From assembly GCA_013288565.1 (NCBI GenBank), contig JABDBP010000001.1, positions 303-64,302 on the forward strand: a DNA stretch of 64,000 bases. The letters run 5' to 3'. How positions within the stretch are numbered: position 1 is the first letter of the stretch; every line of letters starts with the position of its first letter. Of the stretch, positions 9,536 to 18,077 are shown piece after piece. The notes under the pieces are model-generated. The model saw only the letters and a program-made list of their open reading frames with translations, had not been told where the DNA came from and did not search any database. Made by a program: the position numbers and the translations under genes. The DNA is from Alphaproteobacteria bacterium. GTDB lineage: Bacteria; Pseudomonadota; Alphaproteobacteria; Rickettsiales; JABDBP01.

Positions 9536-10987
9536 ATGGCAGATACCTTAGAAATTAAAGCGGAACAAGTTATCTACACTAACGTGGAAGAAGATCTGAG
9601 TACCAATAGATTTCGGGGCTTCCAATTATGGCAACGCTCTCCAGGAATTAACGATTCCACATATCGAGAGATATCAGAAGTGCTTGGCTCTGGAACCACA
9701 ACATACACTCTTTCAGATTTACAACGAGAAATTAGAAAAGGAGCAAACTACAAAATTTTTTATGAAAAAAGTGGAACAATTTATATTCCTACCGACTTAC
9801 AAAAAACAGGTAAAGGCAAAGATGGTACAATCAAAGGAGGTCGCGAAGTATTTTTTCATAAGGAAATAAGTGGAGATAGAATAGTGATTGCCAGGGCTAT
9901 CGACTTAACGCGAACAGATATATTTGGCAGAAAGGGCAGGGCTACAGGCCATGCGGTTATTATAGATAAAGAAGATTTTGCAAAGATCGGCAATGATCCA
10001 ACCCAGATATTCAACAGAGTCCAATTCTACGGTGAGCCATACGAAGATCCTAGGTATGTACAAGATAGAAAGATTATAAAGCGCCCTCAAGAGAACGATC
10101 TTGAGCAGATTACCTTAAAACTGGAGCCACGGGAGCAATCTCAAACTGCTCCTGAGCTTGAAGAAGATCCGGTTCCAGATGAAGTATTGCCAGAAGTTGC
10201 GGAACAAGACGGGCCAGTTTTTAACGGAGAAGAAGATGATGATTTCAAGCTGAATTTGGATGATGAATCCTCTCTGGAGCCGGAGGAGGAGAGTGATCTC
10301 GCTCTACGGGATGATTTTGATTCCTGGCCGGGACTGAATGATGATGACTCCTCTCTGGAGCGGGATGGCTTTGCTGGCTGGGATGAAGAGGAGGAATTAA
10401 CTAGCGAGCCTGGCAAAAATCATGCTCAGGAAATCATAGAGCAAAGTGATGGCCTGAGATACCGCGTATGGCAAAAGAATGAAGACGGCGTTTTCGAGAA
10501 AGTAGAAGAAGTAGAAGAAGTAGAAGAAGGCGAAGAGATCAGGGTGGCTACCACCCGCAATCTGCGGGATTTCGTGGTAAAAAAACTTAAAGATGTAAAC
10601 TATAGAAATCCCACCAAATTAGAAGAAGTAGCTGAGGTTAATGGCGTATCAATCTATAACTTAAAAGATTTTATAAAGGCAAAACTCCCCAATACCCGGG
10701 ATAAGCTGAAATTGGAACCGGATAATTTCCGCCTGTACTGCAAAAAAGACGAGGAGCCTCCTTTGACGCTCCACTATTATGGGGAGAAAGATAGTGAGGC
10801 AGCTGCTGGTATTAAAAAGTTACTAGTAAAACTGGGAATGGTGTCCAATCATTTTAACCCCGAAAAGAAATTCACAGAATTTAAATTAGATAATCCAAAG
10901 CTTGCCCTCGATTTCTTCCAGGCGGTATCGGAGAAGCAGGCGGAGATAAAGCGGGCTAAAACAGAAGCCGCTGCTAAGATGCCTTAA
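9536..10987 (+). CDS. hypothetical acidic protein
   Basis: 483 aa ORF; Asp/Glu/Ser-rich central region; possible ATG at 9537 region. Confidence 0.75.
   Translation: MADTLEIKAEQVIYTNVEEDLSTNRFRGFQLWQRSPGINDSTYREISEVLGSGTTTYTLSDLQREIRKGANYKIFYEKSGTIYIPTDLQKTGKGKDGTIKGGREVFFHKEISGDRIVIARAIDLTRTDIFGRKGRATGHAVIIDKEDFAKIGNDPTQIFNRVQFYGEPYEDPRYVQDRKIIKRPQENDLEQITLKLEPREQSQTAPELEEDPVPDEVLPEVAEQDGPVFNGEEDDDFKLNLDDESSLEPEEESDLALRDDFDSWPGLNDDDSSLERDGFAGWDEEEELTSEPGKNHAQEIIEQSDGLRYRVWQKNEDGVFEKVEEVEEVEEGEEIRVATTRNLRDFVVKKLKDVNYRNPTKLEEVAEVNGVSIYNLKDFIKAKLPNTRDKLKLEPDNFRLYCKKDEEPPLTLHYYGEKDSEAAAGIKKLLVKLGMVSNHFNPEKKFTEFKLDNPKLALDFFQAVSEKQAEIKRAKTEAAAKMP
10502..10528 (+). repeat. 9-bp in-frame tandem repeat (GTAGAAGAA)x3
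   Basis: Direct reading; encodes VEEVEEVEE. Confidence 0.85.
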
Positions 10988-11555
10988 ATCCCAACCCCTG
11001 CAGCATTCTCAGCGTCTCCGCCAGCGGCAGGCCGATGACGCCGGAATATGAGCCGTTCAGCCACTCGATATAACGTCCGGCGCGGCCATGCAATGTGTAG
11101 CAGCCGGATTTCCCGCGCCATTCGCTGGATGTGATGTAATCCTCGATTTCGGCATCGGTAAGTTTCCCGATTTTCACCCGTGTTTCAACAATGCGTGAGG
11201 ATTTCCCGCTGCCGGGCGACATCACACAGACTGCGGTGACTACCATATGCCTTTTGCCGGAGAGGATTTTTAGGATTTCCCGTGCTTCCGTTTCATCCGC
11301 CGCCTTGCCGATCAGCCGGGTTCCGCTGAGAACTATTGTATCAGCAGCGATGATAAAGCTTTCTGGGTTTTTTACCGCGATTTTCGCGGCTTTTTCCTCA
11401 GCTAACCGGAGCGCGTAACGCCGCGGCGATTCTTTTGTGCGCGGGGTTTCGTCAATATCCGCTGGTTCGACCTTATCGGGGACAATCCCAGCCTGGCGCA
11501 ATAACTCCAGCCGGCCTGGGGAAGCGGAAGCGAGGATTAGTTGTGGTTTTACCAT
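10974..11555 (-). CDS. maf: Maf family nucleotide pyrophosphatase
   Basis: 193 aa; LILASASPGRLELLRQAGI, ESFIIAADTIVL, ILSGKRHMVVTAV. Confidence 0.95.
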   Translation of the reverse strand: MVKPQLILASASPGRLELLRQAGIVPDKVEPADIDETPRTKESPRRYALRLAEEKAAKIAVKNPESFIIAADTIVLSGTRLIGKAADETEAREILKILSGKRHMVVTAVCVMSPGSGKSSRIVETRVKIGKLTDAEIEDYITSSEWRGKSGCYTLHGRAGRYIEWLNGSYSGVIGLPLAETLRMLQGLGFKAS

Positions 11556-11603
11556 GATGTTACCCGTATGCGAGGACAGTAGTCCGAGCCAGCCTTGAGC
11601 TCC

Positions 11604-11638
11604 GTCCCATTGCGAATTTAGTAAAATTCGCAGGGGAC
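11604..11638. other. long hairpin downstream of infA
   Basis: GTCCCATTGCGAATTT-AGTA-AAATTCGCAGGGGAC near-perfect stem. Confidence 0.6.
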
Positions 11639-11646
11639 ATTAAAAA

Positions 11647-11865
11647 TCATTTATGCCTCAGCATTATCCGCGCCTTGCTGAGGTCATACGGTGTCATTTC
11701 CACCGACACCTCGTCGCCGAGCAGGATTTTGATGCGGTTTTTCCGCATCCGGCCTGATGTGTGAGCCAGCACTTCATGCCCGTTTTCCAGCTTGACGCGG
11801 AACATGGCGTTGGGCAGCACTTCCTCCACCCGTCCTTTAAATTCCAGTAATTCTTCTTTTGCCAT
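11647..11865 (-). CDS. infA: translation initiation factor IF-1
   Basis: [67 protein letters not shown]. Confidence 0.97.
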   Translation of the reverse strand: MAKEELLEFKGRVEEVLPNAMFRVKLENGHEVLAHTSGRMRKNRIKILLGDEVSVEMTPYDLSKARIMLRHK

Positions 11866-11933
11866 GGGGAATAAATAGAGCAATCCGGCGATTTTTCAAG
11901 CGGAAAGAACTTAGAAAGCAGTGCTGGACTGCA

Positions 11934-12821
11934 TTAATTCTCCACCCATCGGCGATGCAGCCACAGCCATTGCTCCGGGTGTTCACGCACCCAGCGCTCT
12001 AAAATATCGTTGATTTGCTGCATGATTGCGGCAGCGTCTTTTTCACCATCTCCGGTTTTTTCATATTGCAGCGGCGGCTCGACGCGCACCAGGAAATTCG
12101 CTCCGTTTTCGCGGAATACCACTACCGGGAGCAGGATGCAATCCAGCGCCAGAGCGAGCTGCGCTGGCCCAGGGGTGGTCATGGCGTCTCGGCCGAAGAA
12201 CTTCAGTTTCAATCCCTCGTTCGTCTTCTGGTCAACCAACATCCCGGCGACGCCCTTTTTCTTTAGAACCTTAAATATTCCGCGCGTTGATTCGGCGCCT
12301 TTGCCGTATATCCCGGCATGGCTTTTGCCGCGGGCTTTAAGGATTAATTTATTCACCAGCCGGTTGTTGGCCGGGCGGTAGATAAGGGCCGGTGGCACGC
12401 CATATTCATAGGAGGATTTTGCTATTATTTCCCAGTTGGCGAAATGCCCGGAAAAAACAATGCAGCCTTTGCCCGATTTCACTGCCGCGTCCAGGTGATG
12501 TGTACCCTCGACTTTTACTCGGCCCCAGAGGGCTTCGCCTGAGAGTTTTTCCATATGTGGAAATTCGCCGATGAACCGGCCCAGATTATTCCACGATTTC
12601 CTGGCGGTCTCGTCAACTTTTTCTGGTGAGAAATCCGGGAAGCAAATGGCGATGTTGCGTTTTATCCTTTTATTCGCGGCGGGTTTCAGGAGTGGGCCGA
12701 TTTTCTCCAGAGCCAAGCCAAAAAAAGCCGAAGTCGCATCAATGGAAAACAGCCGGCTCGGATAATAAAGCGCCAGTACCAGGAGATATTCGAGGAAATG
12801 CTTTATCGGTCGGCGCTGCAT
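11934..12821 (-). CDS. lpxL: LpxL/HtrB family lipid A biosynthesis acyltransferase
   Basis: MQRRPIKHFLEYLLVL...; SGHFANWEI, GMLVDQKTNEGLKLKFFG, REHPEQWLWLHRRW; start overlaps the lpxK stop. Confidence 0.9.
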   Translation of the reverse strand: MQRRPIKHFLEYLLVLALYYPSRLFSIDATSAFFGLALEKIGPLLKPAANKRIKRNIAICFPDFSPEKVDETARKSWNNLGRFIGEFPHMEKLSGEALWGRVKVEGTHHLDAAVKSGKGCIVFSGHFANWEIIAKSSYEYGVPPALIYRPANNRLVNKLILKARGKSHAGIYGKGAESTRGIFKVLKKKGVAGMLVDQKTNEGLKLKFFGRDAMTTPGPAQLALALDCILLPVVVFRENGANFLVRVEPPLQYEKTGDGEKDAAAIMQQINDILERWVREHPEQWLWLHRRWVEN

Positions 12822-13873
12822 TAAAGATATGGTTGCAGCAGGACGTTGAATACCGCTGGGTCGGGGATTTCCAGTTTGACCGAAAGGGCCAGGATTTTCT
12901 CCCGGAAATCTAGGGGAAGGCGAACGTGATCCTTTTCGGTAGTAATCAAAATGCAATCCAGCTTCTCGCTGCGTGCGGCCAATTCTGCCAGTTCCGCCCG
13001 GCGGTAAAAATGATGGTCAGGAAACGGGATTTTATCAACAAGCTGTACGCCGATATTTTCCAAAGTCTCGAAGAATTTTTCTGGCCGCCCGATGCCGGCG
13101 AAGGCGATGGCTTTTTTGCCCTTAAGGTTCTCCACATTTAAATTTTCTGCATAGGTCGGCTGCAATTTTGCCCGGATTATCCGAGCATAGCGGGAAAGGA
13201 AGGGCAGCTCGTCGTTTTTGTCATCTCCGATAAAAACCACAGCATTGGCGCGTTTCAAGCCCTTCATCAGCGGCTCACGCAAAGGGCCAGCCGGAACCAC
13301 CAGGGCATTGCCTATCCCGAACCCGCCGTCAATTGCGGCAAACGACAAATCCTTTTCAATGGTCGGATTCTGCAATCCGTCATCCATGATGATGATTTCC
13401 GCGCCGTTTGCGACTGCAGATTTTGCGGTTTCCAACCGGTCTTTTCCGATCCAGGTTTCGGCAATGCGGGAGAGCAGCAACGGTTCGTCACCGACATCCT
13501 CCGCGCCGTGTGCAGACGGATCGACTTGCAGCGGACCTTTATTTCTTCCTCCATATCCACGGCTGACGAACGCGATTTTCTTCCGCGACGATTTTTTGAT
13601 TTCCTCGGCTATCTTCAGTGCCAGCGGCGTTTTTCCCGCACCTCCGGCAGTCAGATTTCCGGCGCAGATCACTGGAACCGCCAGCTTTTCTGGCTTTATT
13701 CTGCGACTCTGAAATAAAACGATGCTGTAATAAATCACCGAAAAAGGAAGCAGCAGATCGGGAACGATGGAGGCGAAAACCGATTTTTTCTGCCAAAATT
13801 TTGGCACCCGCCGCGAAGGTTTGAAATTGAGCGGGGATTTTTTCAACGAATCCAGGAAATTCTTGAACATCAT
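12821..13873 (-). CDS. lpxK: tetraacyldisaccharide 4'-kinase
   Basis: 350 aa; VPVICAGNLTAGGAGKTPLALKIAEEI, VSRGYGG, IIMDDGLQNPTIEKDLS. Confidence 0.96.
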   Translation of the reverse strand: MMFKNFLDSLKKSPLNFKPSRRVPKFWQKKSVFASIVPDLLLPFSVIYYSIVLFQSRRIKPEKLAVPVICAGNLTAGGAGKTPLALKIAEEIKKSSRKKIAFVSRGYGGRNKGPLQVDPSAHGAEDVGDEPLLLSRIAETWIGKDRLETAKSAVANGAEIIIMDDGLQNPTIEKDLSFAAIDGGFGIGNALVVPAGPLREPLMKGLKRANAVVFIGDDKNDELPFLSRYARIIRAKLQPTYAENLNVENLKGKKAIAFAGIGRPEKFFETLENIGVQLVDKIPFPDHHFYRRAELAELAARSEKLDCILITTEKDHVRLPLDFREKILALSVKLEIPDPAVFNVLLQPYL

Positions 13874-15132
13874 ATCTTATCTAAATATTGTTTGATTTCC
13901 TGTAAATAAGTTTCGGCGACGCCGCTTCTTTCTTCGGTGAATTCCCGCGCCTTGTGCGCCAGCTCCTCGCATATGTCGTAATGCCCAAGCAGCCGGGCCA
14001 GTACTACCGCCAGTTCCTTGGCGTTATCGACCACCGTAACCGCGCCGTCGGCAGCCATCTGCTGGTAAATATCTGCAAAATTACGGTGATACATACCGGT
14101 GATAACCGCTGCATCCAACCTGGCCGGTTCCAGCGGATTCTGGCCGCCATGCCTGACCAACGAGCCGCCCATGAAAACTATGGAGGACAACCGGTAAAAA
14201 ATCCCGAGTTCCCCTATAGTATCGGCGATATAGATGCTGGTCTCCATGGTTATTGGTTCGCCGCGTGAGCGCAGGGCAATAACGATTCCCGGACTTTTCA
14301 ATTGCTCCGCGATTTCCGGACCACGCACGGGATGGCGTGGGACGATAATGGTGAGCAGCCCGGGATACTGGCGTTTCAGGCGCATATGGACGTCTTTTAT
14401 TATCTCCTCTTCGCCGGGATGGGTACTGGCGGCAATCCAGCGGTCACGGCTGCCGATAGCGGAAGTAAGCCGTGCATATTCCTTCGGGTCGGCGGCAAGT
14501 TCCGCCGAATCGTATTTGAGGTTGCCAAGGAATTTTACGTTTTTACTCCCAAGTTTTTCCAGCCGTTCCGCGTCGCGCAGGCTTTGCGCCAGGCATAATG
14601 AAAAAGGCCTAAGCAATTTCCCGGCAAACGGCCGGAAATATTTCCACATACGGAATGAATTGTCTGAAATTCGGGCGTTAAGTAAGATCATCGGGCAGCC
14701 GTGCCGTGACGATTCATGAATGAGGTTTGGCCACAGTTCTGATTCTACCCAGAAGGCTATTTCCGGCTGCCAATGCTGCACAAACCGCCTCACCGCATCC
14801 GGCCGATCGATTGGGACATATTGATGAAAAGCCCGTTCGGGCAGCAGTGAAGCCAGCAGCCGTGCCGAAGTCACAGTGCCAGTGGTGACGAGTATATGCA
14901 TTTGCGGATAATTTCTCAGGATCATGACAATCAGCGGCAGCACGGATGTCGCCTCGCCGATACTCGCGGCGTGGAACCAGGCGAGTTTGCCTTGTGGGCG
15001 CGGCAGCCCGGCGAATCCGTACCTTTCCCGGAATCTTTCGCTATCCTCGCGGCCTTTCTTCTTCCGCCTTTTTAAATAAAAGTCGATAAGCGGGGAGGCG
15101 GCCTTTGTTATGAAGCGGTAGAGGGAGAACAT
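13870..15132 (-). CDS. waaA: 3-deoxy-D-manno-octulosonic acid (Kdo) transferase
   Basis: 420 aa; AWFHAASIGEATSVLPLI, WVESELWPNLI, GGSLVRHGGQNPLEPA. Confidence 0.95.
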   Translation of the reverse strand: MFSLYRFITKAASPLIDFYLKRRKKKGREDSERFRERYGFAGLPRPQGKLAWFHAASIGEATSVLPLIVMILRNYPQMHILVTTGTVTSARLLASLLPERAFHQYVPIDRPDAVRRFVQHWQPEIAFWVESELWPNLIHESSRHGCPMILLNARISDNSFRMWKYFRPFAGKLLRPFSLCLAQSLRDAERLEKLGSKNVKFLGNLKYDSAELAADPKEYARLTSAIGSRDRWIAASTHPGEEEIIKDVHMRLKRQYPGLLTIIVPRHPVRGPEIAEQLKSPGIVIALRSRGEPITMETSIYIADTIGELGIFYRLSSIVFMGGSLVRHGGQNPLEPARLDAAVITGMYHRNFADIYQQMAADGAVTVVDNAKELAVVLARLLGHYDICEELAHKAREFTEERSGVAETYLQEIKQYLDKI

Positions 15133-16895
15133 TAAACCGCCTTTGCAAATTGCCGATTAAACAGCCGGGTATATTCGCTGTTGCGTTCCAATAATTCCTT
15201 GTGTGTTCCGGACTCGGTAACGCGACCGTCCGAAATCACATAAATTAAATCGGCATGAATCACCGTGGATAAGCGATGCGCGATTACTACCGTGGTGCGG
15301 CCCTTCATCAGCCGCTCCAGAGCGAGTTGGATTTGATGCTCGGAAACCGGGTCGAGCGAGCTGGTGGCTTCATCAAGCAATAATATCGGCGCATTTTTCA
15401 GCATGGCGCGGGCGATGGTGAGCCGTTGGCGCTGACCTCCCGATAGACGCAACCCATGCTGACCGACCAGCGTATCGTACCCCTCAGGCAACTCCACGAT
15501 GAAATCGTGCGCAGCAGCAGCGTAGGATGCGGCGATGATCTCGTCTTCGCCCACGTCGAGGCGGCCATACGCGATATTGGCCTTCACCGTATCGTCGAAC
15601 AAAATCGTTTCCTGGCCGACGAAGGCGATCTGTTCGCGCAATGATTTTATTTGCAAGGAAGCTATGTCGATTCCGTCTATGGTAATGAGGCCTTTTTCTG
15701 GATCATAGAAGCGGAGGATTAAATTCATTATTGTAGATTTCCCACCACCGGATTCGCCGACTAGTGCAACCTTTTTCCCTGGGTGTACGATAAGACTTAA
15801 GTCATCGATGGCCGATCTTTCAGGGTGATAGCGGAAATGTACGCGGTCGAAAATAATCTCGCCGCCCTTCGGCTGATAGACAGTTGCACCGGGTTTATCT
15901 ACAATCTTCGGCTTATCGTCGATTACCGCAAAATAGCGGCGTACCGAGGCCAGCCCTTCCTGCAAGCTGGAATTGAGGCTGGACATACTTTTGCTCGGCT
16001 TGAACGCCATCAACAGCGCGGTGATGAATGAGAAAAATGCGCCGGGCGTGGTATGGCCATGAATCACCTGGCTGCCGCCGTACCAGACCACCATAGCTAC
16101 CGCAAAACCCGAAAGCATCTCCATCAGCGGCGGCGATGCCGATTCGATTTTTGCCGCCTTGAAATAAAGCTTGAAAATCTTCTGCATGAATTCGCGCGCT
16201 TTGCTAACTTCATAGCTTTCGCGGCCATAGGCCTTCACCACCCGGATACCATGGAAAGTGCCGTCCAACTGTGCGGTGAAATCGCCCAGGTGCTCCTGAG
16301 TTTGGCTTGCCACTTTCCTCATGCGGCGGGAGAGTTTCAGCATTGGTAATATTGCGATGGGAAATGCAGCGAATGCCACCAGCGAAAGCGTTACGCTCTG
16401 ATAGAGCATCACGCCGAGCAGGAAAACCATGGTGAAAGATTCCTTGATGACGTTGGTCAGGATATTGGCGAGCGCACGGCGGATGACCTGGATATCGTTT
16501 GAGAACCGGGAAAGCAAGCGCCCTGACGAATGTTCCTGGAACAACGAAACGTCCGACTCCAGAAGATGTTCGTAAAGTCTGAGCTGCATCTCTGTTATCA
16601 CCTTCTGGCCGATATATTTCATCAATATAGTTTGGCCGTATGTGGCCACAGCTTTGATGATGGCAATAATGATGACGGCTAGCGGAATCAGGAATAGCAT
16701 TCGCATTTCCCGCTGCACGAAGATTTTATCCAGTACCGGCTCCATTAGCCAGGCATTAGCGGCGGTGGTGGCAGCAACTAAGATCATGCAGACGACCGAT
16801 AGATATATTTTTACGCGGTGTTGTTTTATGTGTTCGGAAAACAGCCTCTTTGCTAGGTAAAAAGTACCGTCCTTTGCGGATTTGTTATTCTGCAT
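15132..16895 (-). CDS. msbA: ABC transporter, MsbA-like lipid A flippase
   Basis: 587 aa; fused TMD-NBD; GESGGGKSTIMNLILRFYDPEKG, LSGGQRQRLTIARAML; operon context with lpxK/waaA. Confidence 0.9.
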   Translation of the reverse strand: MQNNKSAKDGTFYLAKRLFSEHIKQHRVKIYLSVVCMILVAATTAANAWLMEPVLDKIFVQREMRMLFLIPLAVIIIAIIKAVATYGQTILMKYIGQKVITEMQLRLYEHLLESDVSLFQEHSSGRLLSRFSNDIQVIRRALANILTNVIKESFTMVFLLGVMLYQSVTLSLVAFAAFPIAILPMLKLSRRMRKVASQTQEHLGDFTAQLDGTFHGIRVVKAYGRESYEVSKAREFMQKIFKLYFKAAKIESASPPLMEMLSGFAVAMVVWYGGSQVIHGHTTPGAFFSFITALLMAFKPSKSMSSLNSSLQEGLASVRRYFAVIDDKPKIVDKPGATVYQPKGGEIIFDRVHFRYHPERSAIDDLSLIVHPGKKVALVGESGGGKSTIMNLILRFYDPEKGLITIDGIDIASLQIKSLREQIAFVGQETILFDDTVKANIAYGRLDVGEDEIIAASYAAAAHDFIVELPEGYDTLVGQHGLRLSGGQRQRLTIARAMLKNAPILLLDEATSSLDPVSEHQIQLALERLMKGRTTVVIAHRLSTVIHADLIYVISDGRVTESGTHKELLERNSEYTRLFNRQFAKAV

Positions 16896-17005
16896 GGAGG
16901 AAACTTAGAGAGATGCTGGAAAAGATGCAAGAATTTCGGTTAACTTACTAGAAAATTTGAGGGTTAGTGTTTACAATCATTCCAACTATTTTCATCGTAT
17001 TTGCT

Positions 17006-17305
17006 ATGGAACAGAAAGAGTTAGAATCAAGGATGGACATAATTTACGGCAAAATTAAGGAAAAGTTGACTAAAGGATTGCAGCCGGAATCCTTAAAAAT
17101 TATCGACGAATCGCATAAGCATAAAGGCCATGCGGGCTGGCGGGAGGGAGGGGAAACGCATTTCGCGTTGACTATAGTTTCAGAAAAATTTGCCGGAATG
17201 CCGCGGCTGGTACGCCACCGGCTGGTGCTTGAAATATTGCAGGAGGAACGAGCGACGGGCGTTCACGCGTTCTCGATTTCCGCCCGTGCGCCGGGGGAAA
17301 AATGA
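17006..17305 (+). CDS. bolA: BolA family protein
   Basis: ESLKIIDESHKHKGHAGWREGGETHFALTIVSEKFAGMPRLVRHRLV. Confidence 0.92.
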   Translation: MEQKELESRMDIIYGKIKEKLTKGLQPESLKIIDESHKHKGHAGWREGGETHFALTIVSEKFAGMPRLVRHRLVLEILQEERATGVHAFSISARAPGEK

Positions 17306-18060
17306 GATATCTCATGGGAAATTTCCGGCGGCACGGGACGGAGATGAATTCGCATGACCTGCTGAAATTCGCTGCGATAATACTGATGGTGGTCGATCAT
17401 GCCGGGTTTTATTTTTTCCCGCACGCATCTTGTCTGCGCCTGATCGGGAGAGTGAGCTTCCCGATTTTTTTCTTCCTGATCGGCTATTCGCTGAATTATA
17501 AAATCAGGAAAGATTTGCTGATCATGGCGCTTTTACTGGCGGCAAACGATTTTCTCATCGGCTGGCAGCACCTGCCGTTGAACATATTGTTTTCCGTTAT
17601 TTTCTGCCGGATGTTTCTGGTTTGGGTGGAAAAAAAGGGATATTTGCGAGAGCATCTGCTCGATGTAGTCGTGGTACTGGTGTTCCTGGCTATACTGACG
17701 CCGATGATTTTTGAATATGGCACGGCGGCTATGCTTTTTTCCCTGCTTGGGGTTTTCACGCGCAAACGCGACGAATATAGACCGCCCGTCTATCTTTACA
17801 TAACAACCCTCATCACCTATTGCTTTTTCCAAATCCTTGGATTTTCATTCGATTATGTTCAATCAGTACTGCTGATCTTAGGTATGGCGTTGATTACTTG
17901 GATGTTTATGCAATACCGATTCCGCAAATTCCCCGCCGTGCCGAAATATCTCTCATATCCGGCTATGTTCATCGGCCGCAATTCGCTGGCTTTCTATTTC
18001 CTGCATGTAACGCTGTTCAGATGGGCGTGGCATTTTTTGCAGTTGAAAGGCGCGGGGTGA
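17302..18060 (+). CDS. TraX-family integral membrane protein
   Basis: HDLLKFAAIILMVVDHAGFYFFP...LRLIGRVSFPIFFFLIGYSLNY. Confidence 0.75.
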   Translation: MRYLMGNFRRHGTEMNSHDLLKFAAIILMVVDHAGFYFFPHASCLRLIGRVSFPIFFFLIGYSLNYKIRKDLLIMALLLAANDFLIGWQHLPLNILFSVIFCRMFLVWVEKKGYLREHLLDVVVVLVFLAILTPMIFEYGTAAMLFSLLGVFTRKRDEYRPPVYLYITTLITYCFFQILGFSFDYVQSVLLILGMALITWMFMQYRFRKFPAVPKYLSYPAMFIGRNSLAFYFLHVTLFRWAWHFLQLKGAG

Positions 18061-18077
18061 TCTACAGTCGGTAGATC
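18059..18077. other. small hairpin between convergent genes
   Basis: GATCTAC-AGTCG-GTAGATC. Confidence 0.5.

Noticed and set aside
18059-18077. GATCTAC/GTAGATC hairpin as a bidirectional terminator
   Set aside because: Stem is only 7 bp with no immediate U-tract on either strand; kept only as a low-confidence hairpin.
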